NCBI GenBank assembly: GCA_965243185.1 | Contig: OZ251531.1 | Span: 1,922,001 to 1,986,000, forward strand | Length of the DNA: 64,000 nt | Direction: 5' to 3' | DNA from: CBDBCU01 sp965243185 | Lineage (GTDB): Bacteria > Chloroflexota > Dehalococcoidia > Lucifugimonadales > UBA3495 | Part shown: piece by piece, positions 35,201 to 42,432 of the stretch | Position numbering within the stretch: position 1 is the stretch's first letter | Layout of the letters: each line of letters starts with the position of its first letter | Position numbers and translations under genes: made by a program | The notes under the pieces: generated by a model | Databases searched by the model: none | The model's input: only the letters and a program-made list of their open reading frames with translations | What the model was told of the DNA's origin: nothing

Positions 35201-35682
35201 AACTCCCCGCTGTAGCCGTCATAGACATCACCGATGGGCGTCCAGCCAGCGCCGTTGTTCCAGTAAAGGCCGCCGGAATCGGTAGCGGTTACGCTGCCGT
35301 CGCTGTTGCTGTCAAAGGTCAGGTCGGCTTTCAGTTCGTAGCCGCGGCAAGGGTCGGGGTTGGTGTCGGCGTCGCTGCCATCGGGACAGCCCATGCCGGC
35401 GGCGGCGTTGGGAAAGGCGGCGGTATAGACGGTCTGATCGTTCGTATAATCCACCACCCCATCGCCGTTCAAGTCCCAACGGAGGGCGTTCAGCTGCGCC
35501 AGGGTGGTAATTTCAATCAGCCCGTCATCGTTGCTGTCGTAGTCGGTAGCGGTCGTCGTCGTTTGGGCCTGGGCCGTGGGGGTGAGAGTGGCGTTCAGGG
35601 AAACTGCGGCCAGAATCAGGGCCAACAGGGCCAAAGTCGCGGCGAACAGGGGTAGCCGGGGGGTTAAGGGCATCAAGGACAA
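32290..35682 (-). CDS. Secreted GLUG-repeat surface protein
   Basis: 1130 residues with a signal peptide (hydrophobic core LFAATLALLALILAAVSLNA, probable cleavage after AQA near residue 39). Two similar modules each begin with a calcium-loop-like DYDSNDDGLIEI or DYDADNDRLLEVENLAQLNA segment and DLNGDGVV, then FDSNSDGSVTATDSGGLYWN or FDTNGDGSVDAADSGGLYWN. More than ten GLUG-type repeats follow (for example GGLVGYN.. and ASYATG, GGLVGVNEGSIVASYST), which form beta-solenoid-like stalks in bacterial adhesins and IgA-protease-like proteins. The C-terminus has tandem Ig-like-looking segments ending YRYYTDSNGVLTKASTGFIG. No LPXTG or autotransporter domain is seen. A role in attachment is inference. 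Confidence 0.85.
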   Translation of the reverse strand: MSLMPLTPRLPLFAATLALLALILAAVSLNATLTPTAQAQTTTTATDYDSNDDGLIEITTLAQLNALRWDLNGDGVVDYTNDQTVYTAAFPNAAAGMGCPDGSDADTNPDPCRGYELKADLTFDSNSDGSVTATDSGGLYWNNGAGWTPIGDVYDGYSGEFQGRGKVISHLFINNSTKVYLGLFGVIWHRGRVSGLGLEQVSISSSLPARAGSLVGSNVGVITASYATGTLSSNASASGNALTGGLVGYNGLAATVQASYAAVTVSNRHSRASAIAGGLVGQNEGNIQASYATGAVSVHGTTRFTRAGGLVGRQLRNGRVTNSYWDTETSGLSYSAGGTGESSSALQTPSGYAGIYANWNLNLDGVAGGDNPWYFGAANQYPVPVYGTKRDYDADNDRLLEVENLAQLNAIRWDLNGDGVVAAADAANYAAAFPWPATGMGCADGATAAACIGYELQTDLDFDTNGDGSVDAADSGGLYWNNGWGWQPIGKAPYVRSPYGNSWIFTGGFEGTFQGNGKTIANLYINEHVLFDIIEVFGLFGYIGPTGVIDSVKLRDVNIRIQAVGWPVGSLVGGNYGTIRNSSATGSMNLNGTLYESGTGSIWAGGLVGHNYGNASNITNSYAKVEIEGNAGRAGGLVGVNEGSIVASYSTEAVSSTSNDVYLGGLVAFNYGTISASYSRSPVKSTGNKAHVGGLAGINFRYPTGPGKTTGSGAIITSYAVGPVMATGNGSSVGGLAGVNSGVATITASYSNGPVRATGNMTSVGGLVGLNISTITASYSLSPVKATGNNAKVAGLVGHNRRWVGTQGRGKVTYPGTITASYAIGPVVATGTNPSVGGMVGVNGQLDQDGKVIANTQGTEVNSYWDTQVSGQSSSALGTGKTTAELTAPTGYSGIYANWNLNLDGQAGNDDPWDFRYYYPKLKYGGLVLLNQARIYPDYDGSSPVVGEAIVYRLNDGYHTRLGSDAVKWELSADGVSDWTAAPSSGSSLRSTGGTDYFVPKATETNRRLRNQVNTTESGWLASYITPPIKASWTGATAAASFASGHNPPRVGQSIAISGSDKVWWMFCAAATTSDCVVGDTNKERQTSYTPGAGVQGKYLYAYRYYTDSNGVLTKASTGFIGPIQAAASP

Positions 35683-35980
35683 CTCCTTTTTGTTTTAATG
35701 GGGTTTGACTTGGCGGCACGGGACCGAGCAAGGACCTTAGCGGCAAGTTGGGCTGCGGTCAATGATGGCAACTTACCGGTCACTGTTTCCGAAAGTGTTG
35801 GTAAGGAAAAATACGCCTTAAATTGGACGATTTCCACCGTCTCCAGTATTTGACTTACCAAGGATCGACCCCATAAAAATGCCGTCAAAACCAGTGCCAA
35901 CAGTTTCTGAGACAGCACCCAATCCTCCGGAAAAGTAAAGAAAAACCGCCCCGGCCCATCAGCCGGGGCGTTCAGTACCC
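35683..35980. other. Leader region upstream of the GLUG gene
   Basis: About 300 nt with the terminator at 35941-35971 and otherwise no feature I can support. A 111-residue frame crossing it runs through the terminator hairpin and is rejected. No clear promoter for the GLUG gene was found. Confidence 0.5.
35941..35971 (-). terminator. Intrinsic terminator after the small coiled-coil gene
   Basis: On the minus strand a 9-bp GC stem (35947-35955 with 35962-35970) is followed by GGTTTTTCTTT. It separates the 68-residue gene from the GLUG gene. Confidence 0.88.
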
Positions 35981-36187
35981 CTAATCCTTGCGGTTCACCT
36001 TGTCCCACAAGCGGTGAACCTGATTTTGCAGGCGTTCCCGCTTTTCGGTTTCCTCTTGGAGCAGGCGGCGGAGTTCCCGTATCTCACGCCGGGCTTTATC
36101 TTGCCTCCACAGCACTACTAGCAACTTCGTTACCGTAGCCACCGTTACCCCCAACAGATGGTTAAGATTGTCTCCGAAAGCATCCAT
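35981..36187 (-). CDS. Small membrane-anchored coiled-coil protein
   Basis: 68 residues: a hydrophobic segment HLLGVTVATVTKLLVVLW followed by a charged heptad-like helix (RREIRELRRLLQEETEKRER). GGGAGG stands 6 nt before ATG 36187, and an intrinsic terminator follows. This gene-plus-terminator arrangement supports translation. The protein would be a single-pass or peripheral helix; no family is recognised. It reads divergently from the helicase at 36340. Confidence 0.65.
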   Translation of the reverse strand: MDAFGDNLNHLLGVTVATVTKLLVVLWRQDKARREIRELRRLLQEETEKRERLQNQVHRLWDKVNRKD

Positions 36188-36303
36188 ATAAAACCTCCCA
36201 ATTTATGCTATCTCTATGCTACGGACCTGCAAACTGCAATGTCAAACCCAGGATCCCTCAGGCTTTCCCCCTTCCTAGGCAATACAACCCATCCCTTTCC
36301 GTG

Positions 36304-36309
36304 TATAAT
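36304..36309 (+). promoter_or_regulatory. -10 element upstream of the helicase
   Basis: Perfect TATAAT 31 nt before the proposed start. The -35 position (AATACA) is poor. Confidence 0.4.
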
Positions 36310-36339
36310 TGCCCCTAACTTCTCCAGAGGTAACTACCC

Positions 36340-38175
36340 TTGGTTGAACTCCGGGACTACCAGCAAGATTTGTTGGCACAGGTGCAGGCTCCCTTGGCTG
36401 ATGAAGCCAAGGCCCGGGTGCTGATGCAATTGCCTACCGGCGGCGGTAAGACGCGCATTGCCGCCGCCCTGCTGCATTGGTGGTTGGGCAACGGCAGAAA
36501 AGCCGTGTGGCTGACCCACCGCACCGAACTTTCCGACCAGACCCGCGCCGTCCTGAACCGTTCCGCTGTCCGGGCGGTAAATACCTTGGAATGGTATGTC
36601 GACGACCCGGCTCCGTACTGTCGGGATGGCGTGGTCATCCTGATGGCGCAAACCGTCAGCCGCCGCAATCGCTTTGATGGCGTTTGGCGCCGGTATAACC
36701 CGCAGGATTTGCTGATTATCGACGAAGCCCACCACGCTACCGCCGCCGGCTGGGCCCGGGCTATCAACCAATGGCCCGGGCCGGTAGTGGGGCTGACGGC
36801 TACTCCTTGGCGACTATCCAAAACTGAGGGCTTCGACCATCTGTTTGCTGAGCTGATTCTTGGCCCGCAAATCAGCGATTTGCAATCCCAAGGACACCTT
36901 GCCAACGCCAAAGTGTTAATGCCGGAACGGGACGACCTTATCCTTGGCGGCGAAATCACTGCTACCGGAGACTACAGCGAAGCCGGTATCGCGGGGGCTA
37001 ACCAGGGGCGGGAGGTCTGGACTGCCGGCGTATTGCGGTTTTGGCAGCAGCACGCCCCAGACCGCCAAACTATTGTGTATGCCGTCAGCGTGGCCCACGC
37101 CGAAAACCTTACGGCGGTTTTCAACGAAGCCAACATCCCGGCGGCGGCGCTTTTGGGCGATACTCCTCTGGCGGAACGGGAGCGGTGCATCAAGCGGTTT
37201 TCCGACAACCGGCTGAAAGTCCTGGTGAATGTAGCCGTTGCCACCGAAGGCTTTGACCTGCCCGACGCCGCTTGTGTCGTACTGACCCGCCCCACGATGA
37301 GCTTGGCCTTGTATTTGCAGATGGTCGGCCGGGGATTGCGCCCCAAGTCTGATGGCGGCAATTGCCTGATTCTCGACTTGGCCGGGAATGTGGAAAGACA
37401 CGGTTTCCCGGAGGATGAACGGGAGTGGTCATTAGAAGCGCGCGGACAGCAGGATGGTACCGGTCGCCCGCCGGTAGTGTGGTGTCCCGAATGTGCCGGC
37501 GTATCCCCGGCAGCCAGCCATCATTGCCGGGAGTGCGGCCATCCCTTTGGCAAGGATTGCGGCCGCTGCGGCAAATGGCGGGCTTGGCAAACTTGGAGCG
37601 CAGAAACGGACTGCGGCGATGCCCACGAAATGGTTTGTAACCTGTGCCATCTCGACGCCCACGAGCTAAGCGACTTGCCCGAGGGGTTGAAAGAGGCCAT
37701 AAGAGCGCAACTAGCGGAGGAACGAGTGGAAGTTAACCCCAACCAGCTCCAGACGCTGGAGGAATTCAGAGATTCCCTGAGCGAGGTAGCGGAGGCTTTG
37801 GTCAATGCCAACAAGGTAGATGACTTCGTTGCCTTTAACCGCCTTACCAAACAGATTCGGTCGGTACTCCGGCAAGAGAAGCGGATTAAAGAAGCCGCGC
37901 AAGCAGAGGCCCTTGAAAAGTGTGCGGAACTTCTCAAGACCACCTTTCTTACGCCCCTGTCCAACGTTCTGGAACAAGCAGGGTATGATAAAAAATCCAG
38001 AATGGAGTTGCAGGTGAACTTCCGTGAGGGTCGGTTCGACTACTTCCGGGCCTACGACGACGATGACGACGAGGGCGAGGACTTTTGGGACACGCTCAAC
38101 GCCGAGCAATTTAAGGCTGTTATGGAATTCTTTCAGCAGCTAGGTACGGCAGCTGATAAGGGTTCTGATGACTAG
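36340..38175 (+). CDS. SF2 DEAD/DEAH helicase with a zinc-finger and coiled-coil C-terminal region
   Basis: 611 residues, TTG start with CAGAGG 9 nt upstream. Helicase motifs: Q-like LRDYQQDLLAQVQ, Walker A PTGGGKT (32-38), DEAH (128-131), TATP (153-156) and motif VI QMVGRGLRP near 328-336. After residue 380 comes a Cys-rich module CPECAG..CRECGHPFGKDCGRCGKW and a second CNLC, suggesting one or two zinc ribbons. The C-terminal ~150 residues are charged and helical, ending in an acidic DDDDDEGEDFWD stretch. Similar ATPases are found in mobile and defence islands, but no nuclease partner is adjacent. The role is not assigned. Confidence 0.85.
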   Translation: MVELRDYQQDLLAQVQAPLADEAKARVLMQLPTGGGKTRIAAALLHWWLGNGRKAVWLTHRTELSDQTRAVLNRSAVRAVNTLEWYVDDPAPYCRDGVVILMAQTVSRRNRFDGVWRRYNPQDLLIIDEAHHATAAGWARAINQWPGPVVGLTATPWRLSKTEGFDHLFAELILGPQISDLQSQGHLANAKVLMPERDDLILGGEITATGDYSEAGIAGANQGREVWTAGVLRFWQQHAPDRQTIVYAVSVAHAENLTAVFNEANIPAAALLGDTPLAERERCIKRFSDNRLKVLVNVAVATEGFDLPDAACVVLTRPTMSLALYLQMVGRGLRPKSDGGNCLILDLAGNVERHGFPEDEREWSLEARGQQDGTGRPPVVWCPECAGVSPAASHHCRECGHPFGKDCGRCGKWRAWQTWSAETDCGDAHEMVCNLCHLDAHELSDLPEGLKEAIRAQLAEERVEVNPNQLQTLEEFRDSLSEVAEALVNANKVDDFVAFNRLTKQIRSVLRQEKRIKEAAQAEALEKCAELLKTTFLTPLSNVLEQAGYDKKSRMELQVNFREGRFDYFRAYDDDDDEGEDFWDTLNAEQFKAVMEFFQQLGTAADKGSDD

Positions 38176-38202
38176 CCATCCGTAGGGAGCCACCCTATCA
38201 AA

Positions 38203-39525
38203 ATGCCCCACCCCCTAACCCCTTTCATCCGCCACCAATCCCACCCGGACAACTTGCCCCCGGCCGCCCTCACCGTCGCCAAGTCGCTGCTGGTTAATGC
38301 GGCGGCGGCGGGATTGGCCGGGGCGGCCCAGCCGGAGGGATTTGCCGTTACCCGTTTCGCCCAGGAAATGGGCGGCAATGGCAAATGCACCCTGATTGGC
38401 AAAGGATTGCGCACTTCGCCGGTCTATGCCGCCCTCGCCAACGGGCTGATGATTGCCCTCCTCGACTTTGACGACACCATCCCGCCCGATAACCGCCGCT
38501 TGGCGGCCGTCAGCTTCCCGCCGGTAATGGCCGTCGGCGAAATGAACGGCTGCTCCGGCGCGGCCGTATTGGCGGCCTTTATCCTGAGCTGCGAACTGGC
38601 CGCCAAATTGGGCGGCCTCTTGCCCCGCGACGACGCCAACGCCCTGGCCGCCGCCGCCGCCGCCGGCTATCTCCTGGAATTGCCCCCGGCCCAGCTGGAT
38701 ACCGCGCTGGCGTTAGCGGCCGCCGGCGCCGCCGCCTCCCGGGTAGTGGATACGCCGCCGCCGCTCGCCACCGCCGGCCCGGCCCTGGCTTACCGGCAAG
38801 GGCAGGCCGCCCTCCGCGGCACCACGGCGGCCTTGTTAGCCCGCCAAGGATTAGCCGCTGACGGCGATATAGCCGGACTTTTTGCCGGCTGGTCTGACCA
38901 GCAAATCGCCGACTTTTGCGCCGGCTTGGGCCAGCCCTACGCCCTCCTCGACCCCGGCATAACCCTCAAACTCTACCCCTGCGCCGCCGCCGCCCATACC
39001 GCCATTGACGCCGCCCTCCAGCTGATGCAGCAATATCGCATCGGCGCCGCCGATATTGCCGCCGCCACGATTAGCGTAACCCCGGCGGCGTTGTCCGAAC
39101 TGCCTTACCCCACCCCGGCCGACCCCTGGCAAGCCCGCCACTGCCTCAGCTACCTTCTGGCCGCCACCTTGACTTGGGGACATCCCCTCCTCGACACCTT
39201 CACCGACCAATCCGTACAAGATAGCGCCGTCCGCCGCTTAATGGACGCCATCACCGTCACCGCCGCTGAACTTCCCTCCCCGTCCATTCCCTACCCCTGC
39301 GCCTTGTCCCTGACTCTGCAAGACGGACGGCAGTTGCAGCACCGCGTCGAATTCCCCCGCGGCAGCCCACAGCTCCCCTTAACCCCCGAGGAACTCGACG
39401 CCAAATTCCTCTACTGCTCCCGCTACATCCTGCCCCCCGACCACATCGACGAAGCCATCACCAACCTGCGCGACTTGGAAAACATCCCCAACACCACCGG
39501 CTTGTTTTCCGTCCTCGGCGGCTAG
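38203..39525 (+). CDS. MmgE/PrpD family protein
   Basis: 440 residues matching the MmgE/PrpD family, whose members include 2-methylcitrate dehydratase and related (de)hydratases or isomerases of small carboxylic acids. Signals are the N-terminal PPAALTVAKSLLVNAAAAGL, ALANGLMIALLDFDDTIPPD, VMAVGEMNGCSGAAVLAAFI, and the C-terminal LTPEELDAKFLYCSRYILPP typical of the family. No prpB or prpC is nearby, so methylcitrate metabolism should not be assumed. Codons end mostly in C, unlike the G-ending genes that follow from 39680. Confidence 0.88.
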   Translation: MPHPLTPFIRHQSHPDNLPPAALTVAKSLLVNAAAAGLAGAAQPEGFAVTRFAQEMGGNGKCTLIGKGLRTSPVYAALANGLMIALLDFDDTIPPDNRRLAAVSFPPVMAVGEMNGCSGAAVLAAFILSCELAAKLGGLLPRDDANALAAAAAAGYLLELPPAQLDTALALAAAGAAASRVVDTPPPLATAGPALAYRQGQAALRGTTAALLARQGLAADGDIAGLFAGWSDQQIADFCAGLGQPYALLDPGITLKLYPCAAAAHTAIDAALQLMQQYRIGAADIAAATISVTPAALSELPYPTPADPWQARHCLSYLLAATLTWGHPLLDTFTDQSVQDSAVRRLMDAITVTAAELPSPSIPYPCALSLTLQDGRQLQHRVEFPRGSPQLPLTPEELDAKFLYCSRYILPPDHIDEAITNLRDLENIPNTTGLFSVLGG

Positions 39526-39586
39526 CGTGTGCAATTGCGCTACGAAAAGGGCATAATTTCCAAGTCCTAGCCGGGCCGGATGGGCG

Positions 39587-39615
39587 TTGACGCCACGGCA
39601 AGGGTATGCTAATAT
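39587..39615 (+). promoter_or_regulatory. Sigma-70-like promoter of the regulator/porphyrin cluster
   Basis: TTGACG at 39587-39592, a 17-nt spacer and TAATAT at 39610-39615. Transcription would start near 39622, before the regulator gene. Confidence 0.6.
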
Positions 39616-39679
39616 GCTTGGCGGTGCGGGATTGGGGCAGTTTTTGCGGAGATTTTTAGAGGTTTTTACAGGTTTTGCC

Positions 39680-40408
39680 GTGGTGAACGAAAGGGACGAC
39701 AACGGCGTGGCGGCTGCGGCGGACGACGGCGAAGGGATGGGCGCGGCGGATAGCGGCGCCGGGGTAGCGGTAGCGGATGGCGGGGTGGTGGCTGGTGACA
39801 GTCAGGAGTGGCTTTCGATGGGGAAAGCCAGCCGTTTGTTGCAAGTGAGCGAGGCTACCCTGCGGCAATGGGGCGATGCCGGGCATTTGCAGGTGTATCG
39901 GACGCCGGGGGGACATCGGCGGTTTCGGCAGGAGGATTTGCTGGCCTTGGCGCGGCAGGGGACGGTGGTCGAGTCGCCGACGACGGGGGATGCGGAACGC
40001 TCGGAAAGCGCGGCCCTGCGGCGGATTCGGCGGCGGTTGAGCCAGGCGGAAGTGGCCGGGTATTCGTGGTATCAGAGCATTGAGGAAGGCGGCCGGGGCC
40101 GGATGCGGCTCTTTGGCCGCCGTTTGCTGTCTTTGCTGGTGCGGGATTGGCCGCCGCGGAAGGCGTCCCGGCAGTGGCGGGAGACTTTGGCCGAGGCGCG
40201 GCAGCTGGGGCAGGAATATGGCAGCGAGATGGCGGGACGGGGCGTGTCGCTGCGGGATACCGTGGAGGCGTTTATCTTTTTCCGGTCTTTGGCGATGGAT
40301 TCGATGCGGTCCCGGGCTTGGACGACAGCGTTGGAGTTGGCGGATCGGGCGTTGGTTGGGGTGGTCGAGGGGCATCAGGAAGGGATGGGGGCGGTAATTA
40401 GGAATTGA
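39680..40408 (+). CDS. MerR/excisionase-type HTH regulator with RsbRD-like C-terminal domain
   Basis: Start uncertain: I take GTG 39680 because the promoter -10 ends at 39615, which excludes the longer readings. After a low-complexity Ala/Asp/Gly lead comes the helix-turn-helix WLSMGKASRLLQVSEATLRQ followed by HLQVYRTPGGHRRFRQEDLL, the classical MerR/excisionase pattern. The C-terminal ~130 residues (QWRETLAEARQLGQEYGSEM, GVSLRDTVEAFIFFRSLAMD) resemble the RsbRD N-terminal fold. It precedes the porphyrin genes on the same strand, so control of that cluster is plausible but inferred. Confidence 0.72.
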   Translation: MVNERDDNGVAAAADDGEGMGAADSGAGVAVADGGVVAGDSQEWLSMGKASRLLQVSEATLRQWGDAGHLQVYRTPGGHRRFRQEDLLALARQGTVVESPTTGDAERSESAALRRIRRRLSQAEVAGYSWYQSIEEGGRGRMRLFGRRLLSLLVRDWPPRKASRQWRETLAEARQLGQEYGSEMAGRGVSLRDTVEAFIFFRSLAMDSMRSRAWTTALELADRALVGVVEGHQEGMGAVIRN

Positions 40409-40442
40409 GAATTGGGGGGACGGGGGGAAGGTTGCCGGGGTT

Positions 40443-40470
40443 CTGGATTCCCGTTTTCACGGGAAGGACG
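40443..40470 (+). repeat. Second copy of one arm of the dispersed palindrome
   Basis: A 28-nt match to the reverse complement of 7643-7670 with one difference near the 3' end, keeping the CCCGT-TTTC-ACGGG hairpin. It lies between the regulator and ahbAB. Confidence 0.75.
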
Positions 40471-40535
40471 GTATAGAGGTGGGTGGGGGTTGACGGGCTG
40501 GTTGGAGATTTAGCGGAGGTTGAACGCGGAGAGTT

Positions 40536-41597
40536 ATGGATTTGACGGACCGGAAGTTGCTGAACCTGGTACAGAGTCGTTTTCCGTTGACGGAGCGGCC
40601 GTATCTGGCGTTGGGGTCGGAATTGGGCATTGGGGAGGCGGAGACGCTGTCCCGGCTGGGGGAGTTGAAACGGCAAAATGTGGTGCGGCAAATCAGCGCC
40701 ATTTTTGACACGCGCCGGCTGGGCTACAAAACGACGCTGGCGGCGATGGCGTATGCGCCGGAGCAGCTGCATCCGGGCGCGTTGTTTATCAACCGTCATC
40801 CCGGGGTGAGCCATAACTACGCGCGGGAGGGTTCGTACTATAACCTGTGGTTCACTTTGGCGGTGCCGCCGGAGGGCGATTTGGCTGGTACGGTAGCCGG
40901 GATGGCCCGGGCTACCGGGGCGTTGAGTTTCCGGGTGATGCCGACCCTGCGGTTTTTCAAGATTGGGGTCAATTTTGATATGGTGCGGGAAAAGGGGGCG
41001 GCCCATAACTACAGCCCGGATAATGTGGGGGAAAGCCGGCCGGCCCCGGACTGGAATCGGGCGCAGGAAGTTACGGCGGCGGAACGGGCGGCAATCCGGG
41101 AGTTGCAAGAGGATTTGCCGCTGGAACCCCGGCCTTTTGACGGGATGGCGGCGCGGCTGGGAATGGATCCGGCGGGGCTGTTTGCCTTGGCGGGGGAGTT
41201 CGAGGAGCGGAAATTGATGCGGCGGTTCAGCGCGGTTCTGCATCACCGGCGTTCCGGGTTTCGGGCCAATGCGATGGTCGTCTGGCAAGTCCCCCCGGAA
41301 CGGGCCGAGGAAGTGGGATTGAAAATGGCGGAACATCCGGCGGTAACGCATTGTTACGAGCGGCCAACTTTTCCCGATTGGCCGTACAGCCATTTCTCGA
41401 TGATTCACGCCACGACGCAAGAGGAATGCGAGGAAATTGCCGGGGAAATCGGGGCGGCGACAGGAATTGCCGACCGGCTGCTACTCTACAGCACGCGGGA
41501 GTATAAGAAAACGCGGGTGCGGTATTTTGTCGAGGAGCGGGAGGAGGAATGGGCGGATGCGCCGGCGGCGGATTTTGCGGTAGCGGGAGGGGAGTAG
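40536..41597 (+). CDS. ahbAB: Siroheme decarboxylase, AhbA-AhbB fusion
   Basis: 353 residues made of two Lrp/AsnC-like halves. Half 1 starts MDLTDRKLLNLVQSRFPLTE and contains LKRQNVVRQISAIFDTRRLG and HPGVSHNYAREGSYYNLWFT. Half 2 begins near residue 170 with TAAERAAIRELQEDLPLEPR and has KLMRRFSAVLHHRRSGFRAN and HPAVTHCYERPTFPDWPYSH. These His/Tyr-rich segments are characteristic of AhbA and AhbB, which form a heterodimer converting siroheme to 12,18-didecarboxysiroheme. A fused chain is expected to fold as that dimer. The route leads to heme via AhbC/AhbD or toward heme d1; neither radical-SAM enzyme lies in this window. Confidence 0.88.
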   Translation: MDLTDRKLLNLVQSRFPLTERPYLALGSELGIGEAETLSRLGELKRQNVVRQISAIFDTRRLGYKTTLAAMAYAPEQLHPGALFINRHPGVSHNYAREGSYYNLWFTLAVPPEGDLAGTVAGMARATGALSFRVMPTLRFFKIGVNFDMVREKGAAHNYSPDNVGESRPAPDWNRAQEVTAAERAAIRELQEDLPLEPRPFDGMAARLGMDPAGLFALAGEFEERKLMRRFSAVLHHRRSGFRANAMVVWQVPPERAEEVGLKMAEHPAVTHCYERPTFPDWPYSHFSMIHATTQEECEEIAGEIGAATGIADRLLLYSTREYKKTRVRYFVEEREEEWADAPAADFAVAGGE

Positions 41598-41679
41598 GGA
41601 AGTTTGCTAGTTAGCGGCGGCGGTATTGAAGGTCGGTACGGCGGTTGGTAAATCCAAAGGGGAGCGATAACAGGGGGTT

Positions 41680-42432
41680 ATGCCTGATTATTACCCGGTG
41701 TATCTGAATTTGGCGGGGAAGCGGTGCGTGATTATCGGCGGGGGGACGATTGCCCAAGGGAAAATCGGCGGTTTGTTGCAAGCGGGCTGCCGGGTTACGG
41801 TTATCAGTCCGGCGGCGACAGCGGGGATCCGGGCGGCGGCGGCCCGGGGGGATATCGAGTTTATCGAGCGGGTCTATCAGCCCGGGGATTTGGCCGGGGC
41901 CTTTATCGGGGTGGCGGCGACGAATGTCTGGCACGTGAACCGGGAGATTTTTGAGGAAGCGGAGGAGCGGGGGACGCTGCTAAATGTGGTCGATGATCCG
42001 GATTTGTGCAGCTTTATCGCGCCGTCCATCGTGAAACGGGAGCCGGTTACCTTGGCGATTTCGACCGGGGGGGCCAGTCCGGCCTTGGCGCGCAAGCTGC
42101 GGGAAACTTTGGCGGAAGCGGCGGCTTTGGAGTGGGCAGATTTGGCGGCGGTTTTGGGGCAGGCGCGGCGGATCGTCAAGGCGCGGCGGGTGGTGATTGA
42201 CCCGGAGCGGTGGCAGTGCTGCATTACCCGGGAACTGCTGGAGTTGGCGCAGGAAGGGCAGTCGGCGGCGGCGTTGACCAAGCTGCTGGGGCAATTGCTA
42301 GATGATAGCGCGCCGGGGCTGTGCGCTAACTTGACGCAGTGTGCACCCAAGGGCTGCGCGGCCCGGCGGCAAGTTCAAGAGGAAAACCGGGCTACGGCGG
42401 CGTCCGTCCCGCAAAAGGAGGGGGCGCGGTAA
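41680..42432 (+). CDS. Precorrin-2 dehydrogenase / siroheme synthase (Met8/CysG-N type)
   Basis: 250 residues of the bifunctional Met8p/CysG N-terminal type, which oxidises precorrin-2 to sirohydrochlorin with NAD and may insert iron. The dinucleotide site is YPVYLNLAGKRCVIIGGGTI, followed by VVDDPDLCSFIAPSIVKREP and AISTGGASPALARKLRETLA, all hallmarks. The C-terminal ~60 residues are Cys/Ala-rich (CANLTQCAPKGCAARRQV), an unusual tail. Its TAA overlaps the hemA ATG (TAATG), indicating translational coupling. Confidence 0.9.
   Translation: MPDYYPVYLNLAGKRCVIIGGGTIAQGKIGGLLQAGCRVTVISPAATAGIRAAAARGDIEFIERVYQPGDLAGAFIGVAATNVWHVNREIFEEAEERGTLLNVVDDPDLCSFIAPSIVKREPVTLAISTGGASPALARKLRETLAEAAALEWADLAAVLGQARRIVKARRVVIDPERWQCCITRELLELAQEGQSAAALTKLLGQLLDDSAPGLCANLTQCAPKGCAARRQVQEENRATAASVPQKEGAR

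Noticed and set aside
34312..35655. 447-residue + strand frame
   Set aside because: Antisense shadow of the GLUG-repeat gene.
35673..36008. 111-residue frame on the minus strand
   Set aside because: It runs through an intrinsic terminator and overlaps the end of the small coiled-coil gene; it has no supported start.
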